This document shows, piece by piece, positions 35,607-44,129 of a stretch of 64,000 nt of DNA; within the stretch, counting starts at the first letter, position 1; each line of letters starts with the position of its first letter. Origin of the DNA: an uncultured Clostridia bacterium. Its GTDB lineage: Bacteria; Bacillota; Clostridia; Oscillospirales; Acutalibacteraceae. The stretch is taken from the NCBI GenBank assembly GCA_947581635.1, contig CANPVE010000004.1, positions 124,001-188,000 on the forward strand, read 5' to 3'. A program made the position numbers and the translations under genes. The notes beneath the pieces were generated by a model, which saw only the letters and a list, made by a program, of their open reading frames with translations, ran no database searches and had not been told where the DNA came from.

Positions 35607-37214
35607 TCAAGCAATCTCAATACTCTCCAAGATTTTCTCGGCGCACTTCATTCCATCGACCGCAGCCGACATTATTCCTCCCGCGAATCCCGCGCCCTCA
35701 CCGCACGGATACAGACCGCGTGCGGACGGCGAATGCAAGTCGTCGCCGCGAAGTATTCTCACTGGTGAGCTGCTGCGCGTTTCGGGAGCGGTAATGATTG
35801 CTTCAGGGTGAGCAAATCCGTGCAGCTTTGCGTCCATCATCTTGATTCCCTCACGCATTGATTCGATCACAAATTCCGGCAGGCAGCAGCTTATCTCTCC
35901 AAACTGAACTGAGGGACGATATGTGGGTAAAGTGCCTCCGCAGCCTACAGAAGGTACATTGCGCAGAAAATCACCTACAAGCTGGGCAGGAGCTTTGCTG
36001 CTGTGCGTATAATCAAAGGCTGCCCGTTCTATTCTTCGTTGAAATTCCACCCCTGCCAGCGGATGCCCTCCGCCAAAATCCGACGGGTTCACTCCCACAA
36101 GCAGCGCGCTGTTGGCGTTTGTGCCATCGCGTGCAAAAAGGCTCATGCCGTTTGTGACAACAGAATTCGGTTCGCTCGCCGCCGCTACCACATATCCACC
36201 GGGACACATACAAAATGTGTATACACCTCGGTCGTTTGGCAGGTGAACCGCGAGTTTATAATCCGCCGCACCCAACTCGGGACGATTGTAGAATTCACCG
36301 TACTGAGCGCGGTTGATAACTTCCTGTGGGTGCTCAATTCTCGCTCCCACGGCAAACGGCTTCTGAATCATTGCAATGCCCTTATTGCAGAGCATTTCAA
36401 ACGTATCACGAGCCGAATGTCCGATGGCCAGAATCACATGATCTGTGATTAACTCCTCATATTTACCTTCGCGTTTTGCAATTACTGACTTTACAACGCC
36501 GTCTGAAATATTTATATCGACTAATTTTGTGAGAAACCTGTATTCGCCGCCCAGTGAGGTAATCTCAGTGCGCATATTCAGCAAAACATTCATGAGGATA
36601 TCTGTGCCTATATGCGGCTTTGAGCTGTAAAGGATTTCCTCCGACGCGCCCGCACGGACAAATTCTTGCAGCACGAAGCGTATCCGCTTGTCCTTGGTTC
36701 CCGTGGTGAGCTTGCCGTCAGAGAAGGTACCGGCGCCGCCCTCTCCAAACTGTATATTACTGGAAACGTCAAGCTCACCGCCGTCAAAATAATTTTTGAC
36801 CGCCGCCCTACGCGTGTGCAAGTCCCCGCCGCGCTCCAGAATTATTGGATTCTGTCCGCCGCGCGCAAGAATCAGCGCCGCAAAAAGACCTGCCGGACCG
36901 CTGCCCACAACTACGGGACGCCGAAGCGGCGGCGGTGTGACCTTAACCGAATACACATACGGATCCGCTGCGGATATATTTCTGTTTTTATTGCGCGAGA
37001 GAATATTTTTTTCGACATTTGCGTTTTTTAATCTGCATTCCACCGAGCAGACAAAGTGAATATTGTCCTTTTTGCGCGCGTCAACTGATTTCTTCGTGAT
37101 CCTCAGCGATACAATTTCAGCGGGGGCAACCTTTATAAGCCTTGCCGCCGCGTTTGTGAGATATTCAGTGTTCATATCATCAAGTGGGACTTTGATATCG
37201 TTTATTTGTATCAT
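35607..37214 (-). CDS. FAD-dependent oxidoreductase (COG2509-like)
   Basis: A 535-residue flavoprotein of the uncharacterised FAD-dependent family COG2509. After a small N-terminal domain it has the dinucleotide-binding motif VVGSGPAGLFAALILARGG near 102-120, ERGGDLHTRR, the active-site-like NIQFGEGGAGTFSDGKLTT near 160, ILAIGHSARDT and the C-terminal PCGEGAGFAGGIMSAAVDG. The reaction is unknown. It lies 21 nt after the HI0933-like flavoprotein gene and is the last gene of the nagA operon. ATG is chosen at 37214 on the basis of length and no closer alternative. Confidence 0.92.
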   Translation of the reverse strand: MIQINDIKVPLDDMNTEYLTNAAARLIKVAPAEIVSLRITKKSVDARKKDNIHFVCSVECRLKNANVEKNILSRNKNRNISAADPYVYSVKVTPPPLRRPVVVGSGPAGLFAALILARGGQNPIILERGGDLHTRRAAVKNYFDGGELDVSSNIQFGEGGAGTFSDGKLTTGTKDKRIRFVLQEFVRAGASEEILYSSKPHIGTDILMNVLLNMRTEITSLGGEYRFLTKLVDINISDGVVKSVIAKREGKYEELITDHVILAIGHSARDTFEMLCNKGIAMIQKPFAVGARIEHPQEVINRAQYGEFYNRPELGAADYKLAVHLPNDRGVYTFCMCPGGYVVAAASEPNSVVTNGMSLFARDGTNANSALLVGVNPSDFGGGHPLAGVEFQRRIERAAFDYTHSSKAPAQLVGDFLRNVPSVGCGGTLPTYRPSVQFGEISCCLPEFVIESMREGIKMMDAKLHGFAHPEAIITAPETRSSSPVRILRGDDLHSPSARGLYPCGEGAGFAGGIMSAAVDGMKCAEKILESIEIA

Positions 37215-37235
37215 AATGTCTATAATATTCCTTTG

Positions 37236-38489
37236 TTACTTACTCTTTGTCATATCTTTTTTAATCAAGAAGGCTGCGCTTCTGCCCGCCAAAATTCCTG
37301 TACTCCACGCCCACTGCAAATTAAATCCGCCGCATTTGCCATCGGCATTGAGCATCTCCCCGGCGGCAAACAGCCCTGTATGAAGCCGTGACTGCATAGT
37401 CATTCCGTCAAACTCCGACAGTCGAATCCCGCCGCTCGTCACCTGTGCGCTGTTCCATGAAGCGACGCCGCTGACGGGAAATCTCCAGCACTTTATCACA
37501 GAAGCAATGCGCCTGATGTCGCCGTCACTAAGTTCCGATACTGAACGGGACAGCGGCGTCATGCCCGAATGCTTGAGTATACACATTCCCACGCGCTTAT
37601 TAAAAACACCCGTGAGATAATTTTCCAACGTGAGATGTGGCAGTATGGTTCTGCGCTTGGCGAGCAGAGCGATTATGTCCTCCATATTTCGCTCAGGGAG
37701 CATATCCAATTCAACACAAAGATTGTCGGAGCGCACATTCTCGGCAGCAGATGAAAGCTGAAATATCACTATTCCAGATAACGCCTTGTCTCCAAACTGC
37801 ACCTCGCCGGTATCAGAATAGATCACGCCGCGTTCATCGCAAATTGATGCATTGGCATATGCCCTGATCCCTTTGAGAGAACTGAGGTGCGGTGAATCTA
37901 CCGGTATGGGCGCGAGCGAAGGGGTGAGGCGTGTGGCGGTATGTCCGAGCGACTGCATGAGGCCGTATCCCCAATTCACGCCACCGAGATTGGGAGCGGC
38001 CATTCCGCCGCAAGCCACCACAAGGCATTTGGCCCGAACGATTCCAAGCGGTGAATTCATTATGTAATATGGGCCTTCATGGCGTATCTTTTCAATGCGG
38101 CAGCCGCACACTTCGGCTATATTCAGCCGCGCCAGTTCGAGTCTCAGCAGATCAAGCACGGCAGACGCCTGTCCGCACGATGGATAAATCCGACCTTCAT
38201 CTTCCTCACGCCATACCAGGCCCAATGATTCAAAAAAAGCCAGCGTATCAGAAACATTCACACCACTGAACACTTGACTGACCGCATGGGCGTCGTCCGA
38301 ATTATAGCAGGACGGCGTTGCTAATCGGTTTGTAAGATTGCAGCGTCCATTACCAGTTGCCAGCAGCTTTCTGCCGCATCTGGGCTGGGCGTCAAATACG
38401 GCGATTTTGGCGCTCTGCGAAAACTCACGTCCCGCCGATACCGCTGCCGCCAAGCCCGAAGCGCCTCCGCCCACTATCGCCAAATCCAA
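37236..38489 (-). CDS. HI0933-like flavoprotein (YhiN family)
   Basis: A 417-residue FAD enzyme of the HI0933/BaiN family (unknown substrate, sometimes bile-acid or redox related). It shows AIVGGGASGLAAAVSA at 4-19, RCGRKLLATGNGRCNLTN near 38-55, and the C-terminal TSGGIRLSEFDGMTMQS, GLFAAGEMLNADGKCGGFNLQWAWSTG. The start is not clean: TTG 38489 lies 27 nt after the GGGAGG SD that overlaps the nagA stop, and the in-frame codons closer to the SD are ATT or ATA. Translation may begin at ATT 38501 or at the TTG. It is coupled to nagA and to the second flavoprotein. Confidence 0.9.
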   Translation of the reverse strand: MDLAIVGGGASGLAAAVSAGREFSQSAKIAVFDAQPRCGRKLLATGNGRCNLTNRLATPSCYNSDDAHAVSQVFSGVNVSDTLAFFESLGLVWREEDEGRIYPSCGQASAVLDLLRLELARLNIAEVCGCRIEKIRHEGPYYIMNSPLGIVRAKCLVVACGGMAAPNLGGVNWGYGLMQSLGHTATRLTPSLAPIPVDSPHLSSLKGIRAYANASICDERGVIYSDTGEVQFGDKALSGIVIFQLSSAAENVRSDNLCVELDMLPERNMEDIIALLAKRRTILPHLTLENYLTGVFNKRVGMCILKHSGMTPLSRSVSELSDGDIRRIASVIKCWRFPVSGVASWNSAQVTSGGIRLSEFDGMTMQSRLHTGLFAAGEMLNADGKCGGFNLQWAWSTGILAGRSAAFLIKKDMTKSK

Positions 38490-38512
38490 ATCATATGTAA
38501 TATCTATCTCAA

Positions 38513-39628
38513 TTACCTCCCGACAAAATTAAAATCCTCGTCAAGCAATATCAGACGCGCGGATTTTCCCACGGCAATCGAGCCGAAATATCCATCAATT
38601 CCCAGTGCGCGCGCAGGGTTTAGCGTAACTGCACGAAGCGCGTCAAGGGGTGGTATGCCGAATTCGATGGCATTGCGGAAACTCTGCCACAAATCAGTGA
38701 CCGAACCTGCAAGCGTGCCGTCCGGCAACCGCGCTTCATTGCCGGAAACGCGCACATTCTGATTTCCCAAACGAAAATCTCCATCGCCCAGACCCGTTGC
38801 GGCCATAGCGTCAGATACCAGGCAGAGCCTGTCCGCACCTATAAGTCTGTAGGTAAGGCGTATTATCGCGGGATGAATGTGCAGTCCGTCACAAATCAAT
38901 TCGCAGAAAGCGTTACTTTCGAGCAGCGCCGCCGCGCCGTTCGGTTCGCGGTGGCTTATAGCTCCCATGCCGTTGTAAAGATGGGTCGCATTGGATATAC
39001 CCGCGTCAATTGCGCGGAGCATGGTTTCATAATCTGCCGCAGTGTGCGCGGCGGAGACGCGGCAAATTTGAGAGGCCCCTCTTATGAATTCCACAGCACC
39101 CTCGGCCTCGGGCGCAACGCACGCCACGCGAATATTTTCGCCACTCAACCGATAAAGTTCATTCAACTTGCCTATATCGGGCGGCTGAATGTATTCAACC
39201 GGCTGTGCGCCGCATTTGGCAGCTGACAGAAACGGACCCTCGAGATAAATTCCGGCGGGAACCGCGCCGATTTGGGGATTTACCACCGCCTTCTGATATC
39301 TCGTTACAAGGCGGCAAAGCCCGTCGTACGACATCGTCATGGCGGCGGGCGCAAAGACGGCGATTCCCCGTGAGTACAGATACTCGCTCATCGCGGCAAT
39401 GCAGGCCGCCGTATCCGGATGCGAACTGAAATCCATCCCGACGCAGCCGTGAATGTGCATATCCACCAGAGCCGGGGCCAGGATTTTCCCCGAAATGTCA
39501 ATTTCTTTCGCTCCATCGGAGATCGAGCCGCGCGGCACAATTTCCATTATCCTGCCATTTGACACACGCACATCGGCTTCGGCGAGCGTGAAATCGGAAA
39601 GCACGGTCAATCCGTTTTTATAAAGCAA
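38513..39628 (-). CDS. nagA: N-acetylglucosamine-6-phosphate deacetylase
   Basis: Deacetylates GlcNAc-6-phosphate in amino-sugar catabolism. The 371-residue metallo-hydrolase has DMHIHGCVGMDF (metal His pair), YLEGPFLSAA (metal Glu), AAHTAA, NATHLYNGMGAI and the catalytic SDAMAATG, and ends in the beta-strand DGYFGSIAVGKSARLILLD. The start is TTG 39628: GAAGGGGG lies 9 nt upstream and the protein begins LLYKNGLTVLSDFTL as in homologues. The same frame extends much further but only antisense to gpr. It is the first gene of a run with two flavoproteins; nagB is not in the window. Confidence 0.93.
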   Translation of the reverse strand: MLYKNGLTVLSDFTLAEADVRVSNGRIMEIVPRGSISDGAKEIDISGKILAPALVDMHIHGCVGMDFSSHPDTAACIAAMSEYLYSRGIAVFAPAAMTMSYDGLCRLVTRYQKAVVNPQIGAVPAGIYLEGPFLSAAKCGAQPVEYIQPPDIGKLNELYRLSGENIRVACVAPEAEGAVEFIRGASQICRVSAAHTAADYETMLRAIDAGISNATHLYNGMGAISHREPNGAAALLESNAFCELICDGLHIHPAIIRLTYRLIGADRLCLVSDAMAATGLGDGDFRLGNQNVRVSGNEARLPDGTLAGSVTDLWQSFRNAIEFGIPPLDALRAVTLNPARALGIDGYFGSIAVGKSARLILLDEDFNFVGR

Positions 39629-39666
39629 TCCTTTTAGCCCCCTTCGATTATTGGTAAACAGTTTCA

Positions 39667-39696
39667 TGCATATTTTTCCCATACCCGACAATACTA
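39667..39696 (+). promoter_or_regulatory. candidate forespore (sigma-G/sigma-F) promoter of gpr
   Basis: TGCATA (39667-39672), 17-bp spacer, AATACTA (39690-39696). This closely resembles the sigma-G consensus TGAATA-N17/18-CATACTA of Bacillus, and gpr belongs to the forespore regulon there. Confidence 0.75.
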
Positions 39697-39733
39697 ACAT
39701 ATAACAATACAAAAGCAAGGGGCGCTTAAATTT

Positions 39734-40588
39734 ATGAATTACCGAACCGATTTGACAATAGAGCTGACCGAAGCGGCAGGCGAAGTTGAGGGTGTAAATT
39801 CCGAAAGTTATTCCGCAGACGGCGTGAATATAACCAAGACCGTTATCAGCGACAACAGTGCCGCTCAAAAGATAGGCAAGCCGCAAGGTGAATATTATAC
39901 TCTGGAAATGCTGCCCTTCTCGGACAGCGCCTTCGAGCCTGAGAACTGCTTTGAGGCGGCCTCTGACATTCTGGGTGAAATGCTGCCCAAGCACGGCTGC
40001 GTGCTCGCCGTCGGTCTGGGCAACGTCGGCATAACTCCCGACGCGTTGGGTCCAAAGGCAGCGAACCGAATACTCGCCACCCGACACATCTCGAGCGAAC
40101 TGGCAGAAAAATGCGGCCTTGCTCCCCTGCGCAAAACCGCTGTAATCGCACCGGGCGTTCTTGGTCAGACGGGCATTGAAGCAGCCGAGTACATCAAGTG
40201 CATATGCGCGGAACTGAGACCGTCGGCCGTGATTGTTATAGACGCAATGGCGGCGCGCAGTCTCTCGCGTCTCGGCCGCACTCTGCAAATCAGCGACAGC
40301 GGAATCTCACCCGGAGCAGGAGTGGGAAACAACCGCCCGCAGATAGACAGCCAATTTTTGGGCACCCGCGTGATATCACTGGGGGTGCCTACTGTAGTCG
40401 ATATGCAGACGTTGGCGCATGATATATGCCAAGATAAAAGCAAGTCGTCAAATATCGGCAATAATCTTATAGTCACCCCGCGCGAAATAGATCTGCTTAC
40501 CGACCGGGCCGCCAACTTCATAGCAATGGCGATAAACGGGGCTTTACAACCTCATCTTCACCCATCGGAAATAGCAAAGCTGTTTTGA
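39734..40588 (+). CDS. gpr: germination protease GPR
   Basis: Spore protease that degrades small acid-soluble proteins at germination. The 284-residue protein opens MNYRTDLTIELTE (the cleaved propeptide boundary region RTDLAxE), followed by VAVGLGNVGITPDALGP, ILATRHI, APGVLGQTGIEA and VIVIDAMAARSLSR with the catalytic aspartate context, then ISPGAGVGNNR and VPTVVD. It is shorter than the 368-residue B. subtilis enzyme, missing C-terminal sequence, as in several Clostridia. AAGGGG is 11 nt from ATG and a forespore-type promoter stands upstream. Its presence shows the organism forms endospores. Confidence 0.95.
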   Translation: MNYRTDLTIELTEAAGEVEGVNSESYSADGVNITKTVISDNSAAQKIGKPQGEYYTLEMLPFSDSAFEPENCFEAASDILGEMLPKHGCVLAVGLGNVGITPDALGPKAANRILATRHISSELAEKCGLAPLRKTAVIAPGVLGQTGIEAAEYIKCICAELRPSAVIVIDAMAARSLSRLGRTLQISDSGISPGAGVGNNRPQIDSQFLGTRVISLGVPTVVDMQTLAHDICQDKSKSSNIGNNLIVTPREIDLLTDRAANFIAMAINGALQPHLHPSEIAKLF

Positions 40589-40720
40589 TTTATGAATAGG
40601 AAATTTCCGGGTCACAGCAGATATCATCTTACTACGGTAGATAATAAATTGACCAATAAATTAAATATGCAATTATATAACCAAAAATAAAATCAACTTG
40701 ATAATACGAATTATGTATTG

Positions 40721-40762
40721 CCGCCCTGCCCGAGCTGCGGCGTTTGGGCAGGGCGGTTTTTC
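40721..40762 (+). terminator. terminator downstream of gpr
   Basis: CCGCCCTGCCC (40721-40731) pairs perfectly with GGGCAGGGCGG (40746-40756), followed by TTTTTCT. It lies 130 bp after gpr and overlaps nothing. Confidence 0.88.
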
Positions 40763-40768
40763 TAAAAA

Positions 40769-41143
40769 TCAGTTTGCCTTGCGTATATTGCCTGAATCGG
40801 TGCCGAGACCGAAGCTTATCGAAATCGCGTGGTCTACCTTGTCCATTGTGCTGTCTTCCAGACGTCCCATGCATTCTTTGAGACGGCGCTTGTCTAACGT
40901 GCGTATCTGCTCGAGCAGCACTACAGAATCCTTGTGAAGCCCGCACTCAACCGACTGTACATAGATGTGTGTCGGCAGGTGAGATTTGTCGGTTTGGCTG
41001 GTGATTGCCGCCGCAATCACAGTTGGGCTGAATTTGTTGCCGACATCATTCTGTACTATAAGTACGGGTCTTACGCCGCCCTGTTCTGAACCGACCACGG
41101 GGCTGAGGTCAGCATAATATATATCGCCTCTCTTAACATTCAT
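40769..41143 (-). CDS. MazF/NdoA family endoribonuclease toxin
   Basis: Type II toxin that cleaves mRNA at short sequences. The 124-residue protein starts [36 protein letters not shown], with the conserved Arg in GGVRP and the Thr/Ser in [10 protein letters not shown]; the ending [18 protein letters not shown] matches NdoA. ATG 41143 is chosen for homology; AAAGGA is 14 nt away. In Firmicutes it usually follows an EndoAI/MazE antitoxin and alr, but no such frame is seen in the 446 bp upstream. A TTTCAA-N7-TTGAAA dyad at 41240-41258 may be its regulatory site. Confidence 0.93.
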   Translation of the reverse strand: MNVKRGDIYYADLSPVVGSEQGGVRPVLIVQNDVGNKFSPTVIAAAITSQTDKSHLPTHIYVQSVECGLHKDSVVLLEQIRTLDKRRLKECMGRLEDSTMDKVDHAISISFGLGTDSGNIRKAN

Positions 41144-41589
41144 AAATAAATCGTCCGTCCTTTCCATTTTTGCGCGGTTAAAAAGCCGCAAACATCTTCT
41201 TACAGAAAACATCCGTTTGTATTTTGAAATAATTGCCGGTTTCAAATTGCAATTGAAATCGGTGCCGCATTGATATTTTTGCCATAATCACCGCATATAA
41301 TCATATTTTCAAATAAATCTTCGTCAAAAAATTAGACGCCATGATAATATCTTGTAAAAAACCGAGGGCATACATCGAAAATTTGCGCCTCTAATAATAT
41401 ATTATGCCGATGCGGGCGAATATGAGCAAATGATGTCGAGACTATATAAATTTTTCAATATTTTTTAATTAATATGTATTTATGTCACTTTTTCGGCGAT
41501 CGTGGCAAAACAATTACAACGACGCAAAGGAAACTGATGGACTATGTTGAATTTAGTAAAAAATCCACAACAAACGCCGTTTGTATGAA
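41144..41589. other. intergenic region upstream of mazF
   Basis: 446 bp. It holds the dyad TTTCAAATTGCAATTGAAA (41240-41258) and no antitoxin-sized frame on the minus strand. Only a 22-codon chance-like frame with an AAGGAA SD was noticed near 41537. Confidence 0.5.
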
Positions 41590-43119
41590 TCAATTATTCC
41601 AATAATTTCTGTCAAGACTGCGAAACTGTACCGCCTCCGAGATATGGGCTGATTCTATTTTTTCGCTGCTGTCTAAATCCGCTATTGTGCGCGCCACTTT
41701 CATGATTCGGTCATATGCCCGCCCCGACAGATTCAGTCTGTCGAAAGCCATTTGGAGCAGCCTCGACGCCTCGTCAGTCATTGGGCAGGTTTCATGCAGC
41801 ATAGCGGGCGTAATCCTCGCATTGCAAGAGATATCCTTTCCCTCAAAGCGCCGCTGCTGAAGCTTTCGTGCGGCGTTCACGCGCTTGCGAATTTCAGCGG
41901 AGCTTTCCGACGGAGACGGACGCGAAAGATCATTGTAATCAACGGGCGGAACTTCGGCATGAATGTCCATTCGATCGAGCAGCGGTCCCGATATCTTTCC
42001 CAAATATTTTGCAACAGCCCCCTTTTTGCAAGTGCATCGTTTGGTTGGATGTCCAAAATACCCGCAGCGGCAGGGATTCATGGCGGCTATCATCTGAAAA
42101 TCGCACGGATACGTGACGCGGCCCGTGGAGCGCGATATTGTAACCACATGGTCTTCCAGCGGCTGACGCAGCATTTCGAGCGCCATATTATTGAATTCTG
42201 GAAGCTCGTCGAGGAACAACACGCCATTATGCGCAAGCGAAACCTCGCCCGGACCCGGAATATGCCCGCCTCCCGCAAGCGCGGCGGGCGAAGCGTTGTG
42301 ATGAGGCGCGCGGAACGGACGACGGCGTATGAGCTGTACATTCGGCGGAAGTATGCCCGCTATAGAGTGAATTTTCGTTACTTGGATTGATTCCTCAAAG
42401 GTCATATCCGGCAGAATCGAAGGAAATCGCTTGGCAAGCATACTTTTGCCTGAACCCGGCGGACCTATCAGCAACACATTGTGTCCTCCCGCGGCGGCAA
42501 CTTCAAGCGCACGCTTGGCCGCGCTTTGTCCACGCACGTCGGCAAAATCGGGGCAATCCAAATCAATAAGATTGTCGGGGAAATCTTCTGTGCCTATAGG
42601 CTTTAACGGACTTTTGCCGGTAATATGCTCTATTATCTCGCCCACATTATTCACGGCATATATCTCAATTCCATTCACCACCGACGCCTCGGCGGCATTC
42701 GCCCTGGGTATGAACAACGATTTGTAGCCGAGATCACGCGCCTTTATCGCCATTGCGAGCACACCGCGCACCGCTCGAACCTCGCCTGTAAGCGACAGCT
42801 CGCCTATATAGGCGCTGCCTTCGGGAATGGAGTCTATCTGTAGACTGGCGCGGAGCAGCACCATGAATATTGGAAGATCATACATGGGACCCTCTTTGCG
42901 GATATCGGCGGGAGCGAGATTTATCGTAATTTTTGCAAGCGGGAATTCAAAGTCGCAGTTTCTCATCGCGGCCCTCACACGATCGCGCGATTCCTTTACG
43001 GAAGTATCAGGCAAACCCACAACGTCGAATCCAGGCATACTTTCGTCGATATCCGCCTCCACTTTGACGCCGTATGCGTCTATGCCAAAATATCCCACAC
43101 TGTTTACAACAGCAAACAT
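41590..43119 (-). CDS. ComM/YifB family Mg-chelatase-like AAA+ ATPase
   Basis: A 509-residue AAA+ protein of the ComM group, which helps branch migration during natural transformation in some bacteria. The N-terminal ChlI-like domain contains the Lon-like fold (VVGLPDTSVKESRDRVRAA), followed by Walker A LIGPPGSGKSMLAKRFPSI near 216-234, Walker B GVLFLDELPEF and the zinc motif CRCGYFGHPTKRCTC. The arginine-rich ending GRAYDRIMKVARTIADL is typical. GAGGT lies 9 nt before ATG. It is the last gene of a long minus-strand run starting at dtd, 50 nt after the nucleoside kinase. Confidence 0.95.
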   Translation of the reverse strand: MFAVVNSVGYFGIDAYGVKVEADIDESMPGFDVVGLPDTSVKESRDRVRAAMRNCDFEFPLAKITINLAPADIRKEGPMYDLPIFMVLLRASLQIDSIPEGSAYIGELSLTGEVRAVRGVLAMAIKARDLGYKSLFIPRANAAEASVVNGIEIYAVNNVGEIIEHITGKSPLKPIGTEDFPDNLIDLDCPDFADVRGQSAAKRALEVAAAGGHNVLLIGPPGSGKSMLAKRFPSILPDMTFEESIQVTKIHSIAGILPPNVQLIRRRPFRAPHHNASPAALAGGGHIPGPGEVSLAHNGVLFLDELPEFNNMALEMLRQPLEDHVVTISRSTGRVTYPCDFQMIAAMNPCRCGYFGHPTKRCTCKKGAVAKYLGKISGPLLDRMDIHAEVPPVDYNDLSRPSPSESSAEIRKRVNAARKLQQRRFEGKDISCNARITPAMLHETCPMTDEASRLLQMAFDRLNLSGRAYDRIMKVARTIADLDSSEKIESAHISEAVQFRSLDRNYWNN

Positions 43120-43169
43120 AATTTTTTACACCTCGCTTTTCATCTTCCGATTACTATAAATAAACGTGT

Positions 43170-44129
43170 CTAAGACAGTGCGCCTTGCCCTATAAATTCC
43201 CTTATCATAGAATCAGCGGGTATGAGCCGCTCGTCGAGATTCTCAAAGAGAGCCAAATTTTTGATGTAGTCTTGGGCTTCCGCGTAATAGGGACTGTCCT
43301 CCCCTATTTGTCCGAGAATTTCTATCGCCTTATCCGCTATGGCATTTACCTCGTATATGTGGATTGAATTTATCGTTACGGTAGCGGTTCGCTTGTATGG
43401 CGATATGTACAGCTCCTCGCCGCGCTGCACTTGAGGCCACATTTCAAAAGTGCGGTTGGGTGCGCTGCTGCGAAATTTGTAATCGCGCACCAGCCTGCGC
43501 AGAAACCTTATCTGTCGGGCAGATATAACTTCTTCATCTCCCTCCTTGATTCCCTGCTTGACGCTGATGTATATTTTAACCATTTTGTCGTCGGGCAAAC
43601 AGTCGGTGATTATGGAATTGAGAGCGTGTATCCCCTCCACTATCACAACGTCATTTTCTCCTATTTCAAGCGGATAGCGCTCTGGCGCGGGGCTTTTGGT
43701 GGAAAAGTCAAAACGCGGCATCATGCACCGTCCGTGTGCCAGCAGTGCGGCCATACATTCATGCATAAGTTCTATATCAAGCGCATACACAGACTCGTAA
43801 TCGTACACGCCGTTTGGGAGAAGCGGCGCTTTGCGCTCTCCCTTGAAGAAATCGTCCAGCGACAAACGCACGGCGTTGGCACCCGATGCCTTGACGCGCT
43901 CTACAATCATATTCGCCGTGGTGGTCTTGCCGGAGCTTGAGGGTCCCGCTATCATCACCAGCTTGCGACCCGGGCCAGCGGTCATAACGAAATCCGCTAT
44001 CTCGTTGACACGCTTACGATATTGATGTTCCATCTGATATATAAGTTCCTGAGGTGAATTTTTAACGGCATCGTTTATATGCCGCAGTCGCTCGGTGTAG
44101 TGTATATAATAATCAACAAAATTTATCAT
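43170..44129 (-). CDS. uridine kinase-like nucleoside kinase
   Basis: A 319-residue PRK/uridine-kinase-like protein. Walker A is MIAGPSSSGKTTTANM near 58-73; the substrate loop RLSLDDFF near 92, VIVEGIHALNS near 164 and RQIRFLRRLVRDYKFRSSAPNRT near 205 follow. Related nucleoside kinases carry an extra N-terminal TGS/threonyl-tRNA-synthetase-like domain (about 550 residues); that domain is absent here and the protein starts MINFVDYYIHYTERLRHIND. ATG 44129 overlaps the end of hemZ by 17 nt, showing coupling. The natural substrate is not known. Confidence 0.88.
   Translation of the reverse strand: MINFVDYYIHYTERLRHINDAVKNSPQELIYQMEHQYRKRVNEIADFVMTAGPGRKLVMIAGPSSSGKTTTANMIVERVKASGANAVRLSLDDFFKGERKAPLLPNGVYDYESVYALDIELMHECMAALLAHGRCMMPRFDFSTKSPAPERYPLEIGENDVVIVEGIHALNSIITDCLPDDKMVKIYISVKQGIKEGDEEVISARQIRFLRRLVRDYKFRSSAPNRTFEMWPQVQRGEELYISPYKRTATVTINSIHIYEVNAIADKAIEILGQIGEDSPYYAEAQDYIKNLALFENLDERLIPADSMIREFIGQGALS

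Noticed and set aside
39629..40288. Upstream extension of the nagA frame by about 220 codons
   Set aside because: It is antisense to the well-supported gpr gene; similarity to NagA begins at TTG 39628 with an SD nine bases before it.
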